Below, piece after piece: positions 6,141-11,808 of a stretch of DNA of 11,808 nucleotides (position 1 is its first letter; every line of letters starts with the position of its first letter). A program made the position numbers and the translations under genes. Location of the stretch: assembly GCA_937926555.1 (NCBI GenBank), contig CALAZX010000219.1:1-11808 (forward strand). The letters are read 5' to 3'. The notes under the pieces are model-generated. The model was not told the DNA's origin. It searched no databases and saw nothing but the letters and a program-made list of their open reading frames with translations. Source of the stretch: an uncultured Negativicutes bacterium (GTDB lineage Bacteria > Bacillota > Negativicutes > Acidaminococcales > Acidaminococcaceae).

Positions 6141-6551
6141 ATGGATGCAAAAGTACTGGAATATGAGTTCAAATTATACATGGACAAGTTCAAAGCGGAT
6201 CCGGAACTGGGCAAGCTGATGATGAAGCTGACCTTCCAGGAGCTGTTCAACGACAAGTTCATGCAGGAGCACAGCAAGTTCAAATCCATGGATTTCATGA
6301 TGTGGCGCAGCGGTTTCGGCATGACCAACCTGCTGGAAGTGGAGAAGGTGAACCAGGACAAATGGAACGCCTACATCGCCGAGAACACCGAATGCGAGAA
6401 CTGGCACCAGTTCGGCAAGCTGGCCATGGTTGAATGGATGAAGACCGTGCTGGACCTGCTGGAACAGGTGAAAGCGAAAGAAGCCGCGGACAAGAAGGCT
6501 GAGAAGAAAGCCGCCAAAAAAGCGGCCAAGGAGAACGGCGGGGAGAACTGA
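6141..6551 (+). CDS. Small protein of unknown function with Lys/Ala-rich tail
   Basis: I do not recognise this 136-residue protein. Residues 1-110 are predicted helical, with many Phe, Met and Lys residues (FQELFNDKFMQEH, MDFMMWRSGFGM) and several Trp, which suggests a small all-alpha fold. No signal peptide or membrane segment is visible. Residues about 110-132 are almost only Lys, Ala, Glu and Asp (KKAEKKAAKKAAK), a basic tail like those of nucleoid-associated, phasin-like or ribosome-associated proteins. That resemblance is compositional only. The ATG is preceded by a perfect AGGAGG, but 13 bases away, which is long. The in-frame ATT at 6138 is the only nearer possibility. It is divergent from the Rrf2 gene and monocistronic, with its own promoter and terminator. 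Codon use looks native. Confidence 0.85.
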   Translation: MDAKVLEYEFKLYMDKFKADPELGKLMMKLTFQELFNDKFMQEHSKFKSMDFMMWRSGFGMTNLLEVEKVNQDKWNAYIAENTECENWHQFGKLAMVEWMKTVLDLLEQVKAKEAADKKAEKKAAKKAAKENGGEN

Positions 6552-6624
6552 TCCCGGTCTAACTCACCTGCGAGGCGGCGGATGCCTGCCCCGCTCCCCG
6601 GAAAACAGCATAAGATAGAGACAG

Positions 6625-6688
6625 AAACGGCCCCGGCGTCAGGATGAACCTGGCGGCGGAGCCGTTTTTTTGCGGTTTCCGCTTTTTT
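6625..6688 (+). terminator. Terminator after the gene at 6141, possibly tandem
   Basis: AAACGGC (6625-6631) pairs with GCCGTTT (6661-6667). An inner stem, CAGG-ATGAA-CCTG (6640-6652), closes the hairpin, and seven T follow. Immediately after, GCGG-TTT-CCGC (6672-6682) followed by six T may act as a weak second terminator. The region 6552-6620 before it holds nothing else that I can identify. Confidence 0.85.
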
Positions 6689-6689
6689 C

Positions 6690-7358
6690 TTACCGGTCCG
6701 AGGGGTGGCAGAGGGTGGCCAGTTCACGGATGTCCTCCACCAGACAGATGCCTGCTGCGGCCATTTTCTCCAGAGCTTTCTCCGTGGTGTCGGGGGCGAT
6801 GCCGCGGCAGGCGGCTTTGTTCAGCACCACCTGGAAGCCGGCCTCTTTCAGCTGCAGGGCGGTATTGGCCACGCAGTAGTCGGTTGCCAGGCCGCCGCAG
6901 ATCACCGTGGTGATGCCGTGCTGCCGCAGGAACTCGATGACACCGGTGGAGTAGCGGTTCTTCAGGTCGTGGTAGCAGGCGCCGTAGGGATGCTTGTCCG
7001 GCTCGACGCCTTTCAGGGCCTGGAAGGCGTACTCCTCCGGGTCAAGGCCGTCGATGAACTCGAAGCCCCTGGTTCCCACGATGGCATGGGCGGTCCAGTA
7101 GAGATCCAGGTCCGGGTGTCCCACCAGGGGGCTGAGGCAGGGATGCTCTTTGTCCGCGATCCACAGGGCCCGGGGGGAATGGGCATCCCGGGAGGCGATG
7201 CGGATGGAGGCCAGCTGTGCCTGGGCATTCAGCTGGGGCACGATGAGATGGCCTTCCTTCACGGGGAGCTCATCCGGGCAGGTGGGCGTGAACGTCTTCT
7301 GGGCATCGATGTCGAATGCGGCGATGAATTTTTTGGGGGGAAGCTGAAATCTGAACAT
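6690..7358 (-). CDS. Nicotinamidase-like isochorismatase-family hydrolase
   Basis: This 222-residue cytoplasmic enzyme belongs to the cysteine-hydrolase (isochorismatase) superfamily and most resembles nicotinamidase PncA, which deamidates nicotinamide to nicotinate for NAD salvage. The likely catalytic triad is D18 (FDIDAQKTF), a lysine at 116 or 122 in KGVEPDKHPYGA, and C162 in CGGLATDYCV. The GLATDYCV string is typical of nicotinamidases. SRDAHSP contains D58 and H60, which match the metal-binding DxH. WTAHAIVGTRG (88-98) matches the WPxHCVxGTxG region, with Ala in place of the usual Cys. The ATG has AAAGGAG 6 bases upstream. The gene stands alone, convergent with the gene at 6141 and divergent from the LysM gene. 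A pyrazinamidase or other amidase activity is possible. I am confident of the superfamily, and fairly sure of nicotinamidase. Confidence 0.88.
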   Translation of the reverse strand: MFRFQLPPKKFIAAFDIDAQKTFTPTCPDELPVKEGHLIVPQLNAQAQLASIRIASRDAHSPRALWIADKEHPCLSPLVGHPDLDLYWTAHAIVGTRGFEFIDGLDPEEYAFQALKGVEPDKHPYGACYHDLKNRYSTGVIEFLRQHGITTVICGGLATDYCVANTALQLKEAGFQVVLNKAACRGIAPDTTEKALEKMAAAGICLVEDIRELATLCHPSDR

Positions 7359-7465
7359 GATACTCTCCTTTGATTATTTTATCTTCAAGATTGGCGAGCA
7401 CCGGGACACAACTTCTTGTGGTGGCGGCTCTGTTCGATACATACTGGTTGAAATGCAAACAAAAG

Positions 7466-7539
7466 CGAACATACTTTCTATAAAAGTATTGACAAACGAA
7501 CATATATGGTATAATATAAACACAACGAACAGATGTTTT
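7466..7539 (+). promoter_or_regulatory. SOS-type promoter: sigma-A boxes with LexA-like sites
   Basis: TTGACA (7489-7494) and an extended TATAAT (TGGTATAAT, -10 at 7510-7515) lie 15 bases apart. CGAACAGATGTTTT (7526-7539) fits the Bacillus-type LexA box CGAACRNRYGTTYC at all but the last base and would cover the transcription start. A second site, CGAACATACTTTCT (7466-7479), keeps the left half-site with a degenerate right half just upstream of the -35. A third CGAAC half-site (7497-7501) lies inside the spacer. The three CGAAC half-sites are spaced 31 and 29 bases apart, roughly three DNA turns. Confidence 0.8.
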
Positions 7540-7557
7540 ATAAAGGAAGTGGTAATG

Positions 7558-7863
7558 ATGAGAAAAATCCTGTTTGCATTTCTGCTTGGCGCCGTACTGA
7601 GCGGCAGCCTCACTTACATGCATGTCTCCGCAGCGCCGGAAGTATACCAGAAAGAGGTTATCACCGTCCATACGGGGGATACGCTCTGGGATATCGCCTC
7701 CAGCTGGAAGCAGGAGGACGAGGATGTCCGTGAGGTCATCTGGCGGATCCAGACGGAGAACAATCTCACCTCTTCCGAACTGATGCCGGGCCAGCAGCTG
7801 CGTGTGCCCGTCCGTAGCGAGAGCCGGGAGACCGGGCTGATGATGGCTTCCAGAAGCCGCTGA
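7558..7863 (+). CDS. LysM-domain small protein, YneA-like SOS division inhibitor
   Basis: The 101-residue product has a single N-terminal hydrophobic segment (about 4-20, FAFLLGAVLSGSL) ending near VSAAP, which could be a membrane anchor or a cleavable signal. One LysM peptidoglycan-binding domain follows at about 35-84 (VHTGDTLWDIASSW to LMPGQQLRVP). Size and layout match B. subtilis YneA (about 105 residues), which is induced by DNA damage through LexA and delays cell division. The SOS-type promoter directly upstream supports the same role. In Bacillus yneA lies beside lexA; here lexA is absent from the window. Two ATGs occur in tandem at 7555 and 7558. The second is chosen because AAAGGAAG lies 8 bases before it, but 7555 would add only one Met. 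It is divergent from the nicotinamidase gene and convergent with the GluQRS gene. Confidence 0.85.
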   Translation: MRKILFAFLLGAVLSGSLTYMHVSAAPEVYQKEVITVHTGDTLWDIASSWKQEDEDVREVIWRIQTENNLTSSELMPGQQLRVPVRSESRETGLMMASRSR

Positions 7864-7893
7864 TGCCTGCCGGCACTCTCCCGTATACACGTT

Positions 7894-7920
7894 CCGGATA
7901 TTTCCCGGTGGGAAATCCGG
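7894..7920. other. Strong hairpin without a U-run between convergent genes
   Basis: CCGGATATTTCCC (7894-7906), loop GGT and GGGAAATCCGG (7910-7920) form an 11-base-pair stem with one bulge of two bases. It lies 31 bases after the LysM gene and before the 3' end of the GluQRS gene. No T-run follows on either strand, so it may stabilise the RNA ends or be an imperfect terminator. Confidence 0.5.
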
Positions 7921-7988
7921 CTGAAACAACTGAACAAGCCTGCAGGAACTCGAGGTACTGTCACCTGTCTCCGTTTATATATCAGTAT

Positions 7989-9026
7989 TTATGGAGTCTG
8001 TACTGAGAGATTCTCCCAATATTTCCCGGGTATGACGATGTCGTCCCCGGGGATTTTTTTTCGGTCGAACACGCTGAGCAGCTCCGGCAGCGTCAGCGCC
8101 TCCGGGCTCTCCAGCTGGCCCAGCAGGTAGCCGATATAGCCGATCAGGGGTTCCGGGGAGGGGAACTGTTCCCGGAGGAAGCCCACATCCACAGCCCGGT
8201 CACGTTTGCTCAGCCGGCTGCTGTCCTCCGCCAGGAGCAGGGGCAGATGCAGGTAATCCGGCTGCCGGAAGCCCAGCAGCTTGAAGAGATACAGCTGGGG
8301 CGCGGCGGAGCTGAGCAGGTCTCTGCCCCGGACCACCTGGTTGACGCCCATGAGGCCGTCGTCGATGGTCACCGCCAGCTGGTAGGCGAACACCCCGTCA
8401 CTGCGCCGGATGATGATGTCGCCCCAGTCCTCGTCCAGCACGTATTCCCGGGGACCGTACTGCAGGTCGGTGAAAGACAGCCTTTCGTGGGGTAAAATCA
8501 GACGGGTGGCCGGGGAGCGGGATTTTCTCCGTTCCTCCACCTCCTCGGCGGTGAGACCCCGGCAGGTCCGCTGATAGATCACCCGGCCGTCGCTGGTATG
8601 GGGCGCCTCCGCCACATGGAGCTGGGCCCGGCTGAAGAAGCAGGGGTACAGCAGTCCCGCTTCCGACAGTTTGCGGAAATACTCCTCGTAGATGGGGGCC
8701 CGGCCGCTCTGGTAGGGAATCTCCTCATTGTCCCAGGTCAGACCCAGCCATTCCATGTCGGAAAGGATCAGGTCCGCGAACTCCATGGGGCAGCGCATGG
8801 CGTCCAGGTCCTCCATCCGCAGCAGGTACTGGCCGCCGGCGCTTTTGGCGCAGAGCCACGCCGCCACGGCGGTATAGATGTTCCCCAGGTGCATCCGTCC
8901 GCTGGGGGACGGTGCGAACCGCCCGACAACGGGGTCTTTCTGCGGGGAGACCCGGCCGGATTCCGGGGAACCGGGAATCCCCGCTGTCCGGGAGGGGGAT
9001 TCTTGGGTAACGGGAAGCTCGTTCAT
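7989..9026 (-). CDS. gluQ: Glutamyl-Q tRNA(Asp) synthetase (GluQRS)
   Basis: GluQRS is a shortened glutamyl-tRNA synthetase relative that attaches glutamate to the queuosine base at the wobble position of tRNA-Asp. With the start at 9026 the protein has 345 residues. The class I signatures are SPSGRMHLGN at 40-49 and RLSKR at 271-275. RMEDLD and APHTSDGRVIYQRTCRG are typical of the family, and the anticodon-binding domain is missing, as expected. The first 33 residues are an extra Pro/Ser-rich extension before the catalytic core. The zinc-site region reads PCFFSR, so the usual second cysteine of CxC is Phe131, while C129, Y151 and C155 are kept. AGGAGG is 13 bases from the ATG. A frame open further upstream to 9233 is not used, because the ATG at 9059 lacks a binding site and the longer stretch covers the promoter. 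Confidence 0.95.
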   Translation of the reverse strand: MNELPVTQESPSRTAGIPGSPESGRVSPQKDPVVGRFAPSPSGRMHLGNIYTAVAAWLCAKSAGGQYLLRMEDLDAMRCPMEFADLILSDMEWLGLTWDNEEIPYQSGRAPIYEEYFRKLSEAGLLYPCFFSRAQLHVAEAPHTSDGRVIYQRTCRGLTAEEVEERRKSRSPATRLILPHERLSFTDLQYGPREYVLDEDWGDIIIRRSDGVFAYQLAVTIDDGLMGVNQVVRGRDLLSSAAPQLYLFKLLGFRQPDYLHLPLLLAEDSSRLSKRDRAVDVGFLREQFPSPEPLIGYIGYLLGQLESPEALTLPELLSVFDRKKIPGDDIVIPGKYWENLSVQTP

Positions 9027-9080
9027 GGTAGAATTATAACCTCCTGATAAATAGTTCATAATTTTTTCATTCGTTCTTAC

Positions 9081-9098
9081 AGTATAACATAGTATAAT
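9081..9098. promoter_or_regulatory. Divergent overlapping -10 boxes for GluQRS and DUF697-like genes
   Basis: On the minus strand TGTTATACT (-10 TATACT, 9081-9086) has an extended -10 and would start the GluQRS transcript about 48 bases before its ATG. On the plus strand TATAAT (9093-9098) would start transcription towards the gene at 9337. The two -10 boxes lie only 6 bases apart, and no good -35 box is visible for either, so the two promoters may compete. Confidence 0.5.
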
Positions 9099-9336
9099 AA
9101 AGACAGTACACCGGTGCCCGGAAAAGGATGCCGGAAGAGAAAAAATAACCGGAGGGGGTGTCCACGGGACAGAGCTCTCCGAAATGTATGGTGCCGGAAG
9201 GCGGACGGAACAGACCGGACCGGAGAACGGCACCGGAAGAGAATGACCGTTTCAGAACGAATGAGGTGTTACTGCAGTGCCGGCGGGAAATAATGCCGGA
9301 AACCGGAGAAGTGAGAGACTGAATGGGGTGCTGAAC
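9099..9336 (+). other. Long leader before the DUF697-like gene
   Basis: If the + promoter is at 9093, the gene has an untranslated leader of about 230 bases. The leader is rich in the repeated word CCGGA. It can form a long-range 7-base-pair stem, GGTGCCG (9190-9196) with CGGCACC (9228-9234). A 54-codon open frame (GTG at 9158 to TGA at 9322) fills much of it; GGAGG lies only 2 bases before the GTG, so translation is doubtful. I match no known riboswitch. Confidence 0.35.
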
Positions 9337-10530
9337 ATGAACGAGACAATGGGAAATGATGACGTGATGGACAGAAAACCGCTGCAAGAAATCGATCTGG
9401 ACTGGGAGTCCGAGAAAATCATCCGCTGGGGCGCGGCCCGGGCCGGCGTGATTGTGGTGGCTCCCGTGCTGGGGACCATGGCGCTGATCGCCAATGAGGT
9501 CTATATGATCACCCGTCTGGCCGACCTGCGGGGAATCAAGCTGTCTGAAGGGGCGGTGCTGGGACTGCTGGGCTCCCTGGGCGCCACGTTTGTGGGCCAG
9601 TCCGTGGCCACGCTGATTCCGCTGACCGCCATCCAGGTGCCTCTGGCAGTGTCCGTGACCTTCGGCGTGGGCAAGGCCGCCGCGGCCTGGCTGAAAGCCG
9701 GCAGGCCCGAGGACATGGCCGCTTTCCGGGAAATCTATGAACAGGCCCGGAAGGAAGGCAAGGAGAACGCCGACACCTTCGCGAATATGGACTGCAAGGA
9801 TGAACCGCTGGGGGACGAGACCCGTGAATTCGATCTGAACGGGATAAAGGAAAGTATGAAAGGCCTGAACACAGAAACTATGTTTGAGAATATGAAGACA
9901 AAAGCGGACCGGGCGGAGAACGCACTGACCCGGAAACTGCGCGAGATCAACGACCTTATCGTGAATCCGCTGCGGACCAAGAGCGAGCGCTGGATCTCCG
10001 TGCAGAACTGGCAGCAGCTCTCCCGGGGTGAGCTGATCATCCCCTATGCGGAGATCAGCGGGTACCTGACCCAGGCCCTGGCCGGTAGCGAGTTCGCTCT
10101 GCTGGATATCGGCTTCAAGGCGCCGGACTACCTGCTGCTGTCCATGCAGCACAAGACCTACGGGACCCTGGAGCTCCGTCTGTCCATCCTGGATTTCTAT
10201 GTGGACGAGAACGAGGCTGTGGCCCATATCAAAGTCGAAGGATTCGACATTTTCAACAACGATTTCGCCTCCCTGATTGTCAACACCATCGGCGACAAGC
10301 TGATCATGGCGGTGCTGGACCTGGCTTTCGACAAGGTGACCCTGGAGAACAAGGATGTCATCACCACCTATGAGGACGGCGTGATCACCCTGGACTTCAG
10401 CAAGACCCTGCAGGAGAGCAAGATCGGCAAGACCCGGTTCCTGGAGAAATCCGTGCTGGATGTGCTCCATCTGGTGAACCTGAGCGTGGTGGAGGAAGGT
10501 ATCAAATTAAAAGCGAGCGTCATGTTGTGA
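9337..10530 (+). CDS. DUF697-like protein with unknown C-terminal domain
   Basis: The 397-residue product has two parts. Residues about 22-125 resemble DUF697 (EKIIRWGAARAGVIVVAPVLG, then TRLADLRGIKLSE and two Gly/Ala-rich hydrophobic helices at 73-95 and 98-118), a domain often fused to or found near GTPases and able to associate with the membrane. No GTPase motifs are present here. Residues about 125-225 are charged and helical. Residues about 228-397 are beta-rich with amphipathic strands (ELIIPYAEISGYLTQAL, TLELRLSILDFYVDENEAV) and might bind lipid or form a cradle-like fold, which is speculation. The ATG at 9337 has GGGGTG 6 bases upstream. A GTG at 9277 would extend the frame by 20 residues without a binding site. 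The gene stands alone, divergent from the GluQRS gene, with its own terminator. I assign no function. Confidence 0.88.
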   Translation: MNETMGNDDVMDRKPLQEIDLDWESEKIIRWGAARAGVIVVAPVLGTMALIANEVYMITRLADLRGIKLSEGAVLGLLGSLGATFVGQSVATLIPLTAIQVPLAVSVTFGVGKAAAAWLKAGRPEDMAAFREIYEQARKEGKENADTFANMDCKDEPLGDETREFDLNGIKESMKGLNTETMFENMKTKADRAENALTRKLREINDLIVNPLRTKSERWISVQNWQQLSRGELIIPYAEISGYLTQALAGSEFALLDIGFKAPDYLLLSMQHKTYGTLELRLSILDFYVDENEAVAHIKVEGFDIFNNDFASLIVNTIGDKLIMAVLDLAFDKVTLENKDVITTYEDGVITLDFSKTLQESKIGKTRFLEKSVLDVLHLVNLSVVEEGIKLKASVML

Positions 10531-10613
10531 GTCCCTGCGGTCACTGTTGACCGTCCGGCCTCTGGACAAGGACTGTTCAGCCGGCTCCCTTTCCGGGAGT
10601 CCGCTGTGTGATA

Positions 10614-10645
10614 GGGGACCGGTGTATGCCGGTCCCTTTTCTTTT
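10614..10645 (+). terminator. Rho-independent terminator after the DUF697-like gene
   Basis: GGGACCGG (10615-10622) and CCGGTCCC (10629-10636) form a perfect 8-base-pair stem with a 6-base loop, followed by TTTTCTTTT. A smaller hairpin, CTCCC-TTTCC-GGGAG, lies just upstream. Confidence 0.92.
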
Positions 10646-10672
10646 GCCGTACACCCTCCCTTCCGGGGTGCA

Positions 10673-10701
10673 TTCCAAAAAACGGAAAAAAATGATATAC
10701 T
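10673..10701 (+). promoter_or_regulatory. Candidate promoter for the YybS-like gene
   Basis: TGATATACT gives an extended -10 (TATACT, 10696-10701). TTCCAA lies 17 bases upstream (10673-10678) as a poor -35. The leader would be about 75 bases. A preceding strong terminator makes an independent promoter necessary here. Confidence 0.55.
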
Positions 10702-10781
10702 ATTATAGTTAGGACAAAAAAACAACGGGCGGGAAAGAACTGTTTCGTGCCTGTATTCTGAATTGAGGGAGGAACCCTGTT

Positions 10782-11747
10782 TTGCTGAGAAAAAGAACCA
10801 ACTCGATGGTGGAAGGCGCCATTTTCGCCGCCATCGCCATCGTCTTCAACCTGGTATTCGCCTACATTCCCCTGGCGGGTGTGTTCCTGCAGCTGGTGAT
10901 GCCGCTGCCTATCGTGATCTGCGGCATGCGCAACGGGCTGCGCTGGAGCATCCTCTCCACCGTGGTTGCCACTGTGATTGTGGCCATGGTGGTGAACCCG
11001 GTCCACGCGCTGTTCTTCATCGCCGTCTTCGGCATCATGGGCATTGTGCTGGGCGAATGCATGCACCGTCACCTGGCGCCGGGCAAGCTGCTGCTGTACT
11101 CCTCCCTGGGTGCGGTGGTCAGCATCGCGCTGAACATGGTGCTGGCGCTGTATGTCATGGGCATCAACCCGGTGACCATGATGTTCACGTCCCTGGATGA
11201 CGCGGTACCCCAGATCGGGGCCACCCTGGCCTCCAGCGGCATGGACCCCGAGACGGCGGCCGGTTTCATGCACCAGATGAGAGAGAACGTATCCATGATG
11301 AAACTGATCCTGCCGGGAGCCATGCTCCTGGTGGCGCCGCTGCTGGTCCTGGTGAACTACTGGGCCGGGCGGAAAGTGCTCTCCCGCATGGGTGAGCGGT
11401 TCGAGGGATTCCCTCCGGCAGACCGCTGGGGCTTCCCCGTATGGGTGGCAGGCGCCTACATCGTGGGCCTTTTCGCCATCCAGTTCTTCAACACCGACAA
11501 GGACAGCTGGCAGTTCATCCTGGCGGCCAATGTCTGGGCCATCTCCAGCATGCTGCTGGTGGTGCAGGGCCTGGTGCTGCTGTACTGGTACCTGAAGAAG
11601 AACGGCAAGCCGGGCTGGGTGTTCAAAGTGGCCTTCGCGGCCTGCATGCTGATCCCGCTGTTCGCGCTGATCATGACCTATGTGGGCGGCTACGACATTC
11701 TTTTTGACGTGAGAGAGCTGCGTGGCAAGAAGAAAAAGAGAAAATAA
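10782..11747 (+). CDS. YybS-like DUF2232 multi-spanning membrane protein
   Basis: This 321-residue integral membrane protein is of unknown biochemical function and is related to B. subtilis YybS (DUF2232). I count about eight or nine hydrophobic segments, near 11-29, 32-48, 55-71, 75-92, 103-126, 174-194, 218-236, 246-270 and 281-301. The positive tail is RGKKKKRK, and the late motif GGYDILFDVREL fits the family. A soluble loop at about 135-172 (TSLDDAVPQIGATLASSG) lies between segments. The start is TTG at 10782, chosen because AGGGAGG lies 9 bases upstream; the first ATG in frame (10806) has no such site. In Bacillota this gene often precedes gdpP (DHH phosphodiesterase) and rplI. The window ends just after it, with a possible ribosome binding site for the next gene. 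It has its own promoter. Confidence 0.92.
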   Translation: MLRKRTNSMVEGAIFAAIAIVFNLVFAYIPLAGVFLQLVMPLPIVICGMRNGLRWSILSTVVATVIVAMVVNPVHALFFIAVFGIMGIVLGECMHRHLAPGKLLLYSSLGAVVSIALNMVLALYVMGINPVTMMFTSLDDAVPQIGATLASSGMDPETAAGFMHQMRENVSMMKLILPGAMLLVAPLLVLVNYWAGRKVLSRMGERFEGFPPADRWGFPVWVAGAYIVGLFAIQFFNTDKDSWQFILAANVWAISSMLLVVQGLVLLYWYLKKNGKPGWVFKVAFAACMLIPLFALIMTYVGGYDILFDVRELRGKKKKRK

Positions 11748-11808
11748 AATCCGAAACAAGATCCGAAACGAGAATGGATTGACCGTAAGGTTGGACAGAG
11801 GTGTTATA
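11748..11808 (+). promoter_or_regulatory. Intergenic end with probable ribosome binding site of the next gene
   Basis: The last 61 bases have no terminator. ATCCGAAAC occurs twice (one copy near 11750, the next about 13 bases later). AGAGGTG sits 5 bases before the final base, placed as a Shine-Dalgarno for a start codon just past the edge. A gene co-transcribed with the YybS-like gene is therefore likely; gdpP would be the expected neighbour from other Bacillota. Confidence 0.45.

Noticed and set aside
9067..10470. Long open frame on the - strand opposite the DUF697-like gene
   Set aside because: No ribosome binding site and a Gln/His/Gly-rich composition. The + strand frame has a good start, a terminator and a recognisable domain.
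10368..11759. Long open frame on the - strand opposite the YybS-like gene
   Set aside because: The product is extremely His/Gln/Arg rich, the mirror of hydrophobic membrane codons. The + strand encodes a clear membrane protein of a known family.

Overview
The window looks like ordinary chromosome from a moderately GC-rich member of the Bacillota. The evidence is the linkage of ribonuclease M5 to rsmA, a Rrf2/CymR-like regulator next to cysK and mnmA, a YybS (DUF2232) membrane protein, and a Bacillus-type SOS box in front of a YneA-like LysM protein. The GC level, the GluQRS gene and the lineage-specific proteins would suit the Negativicutes, but that placement is an inference. I see no rRNA, tRNA, CRISPR array, insertion sequence or prophage gene.

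Layout. 1-1344 (+): the 3' end of rnmV (RNase M5), then rsmA/ksgA. Both act on rRNA, and they end at a bidirectional terminator at 1373-1416. 1443-4241 (-): an operon of an HD-domain hydrolase, mnmA (tRNA 2-thiouridylase) and a lipoprotein with a long Pro/Glu/Ala linker. It has its own extended -10 promoter. 4407-5955 (-): an Rrf2 regulator carrying three cysteines, a strong terminator, then cysK. 6141-6551 (+): a small protein of unknown function with a Lys/Ala-rich tail, divergent from the Rrf2 gene across an intergenic region that holds a perfect inverted repeat. 6690-7358 (-): a nicotinamidase-like hydrolase. 7558-7863 (+): a small secreted or anchored LysM protein under an SOS-type promoter. 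7989-9026 (-): GluQRS, which modifies tRNA-Asp. 9337-10530 (+): a DUF697-like two-part protein of unknown role, with a long leader and a strong terminator. 10782-11747 (+): the YybS-like membrane protein. A ribosome-binding-site-like sequence at the right edge suggests that another gene follows.

How the genes fit together. The middle block joins cysteine synthesis (cysK), sulfur or Fe-S sensing (Rrf2) and sulfur transfer to tRNA (mnmA). The rest is RNA maturation and modification (RNase M5, RsmA, MnmA, GluQRS), NAD salvage (nicotinamidase) and a DNA-damage division checkpoint (LysM protein).

I do not find a clearly new multi-gene system. The points most worth a second look are the SOS-linked LysM gene with no lexA beside it, the Rrf2 regulator with an IscR-like cysteine set next to cysK and an unassigned operator-like palindrome, a possible three-way-junction RNA between cysK and the HD gene, the uncharacterised DUF697-like protein, and a GluQRS that lacks one expected zinc ligand.
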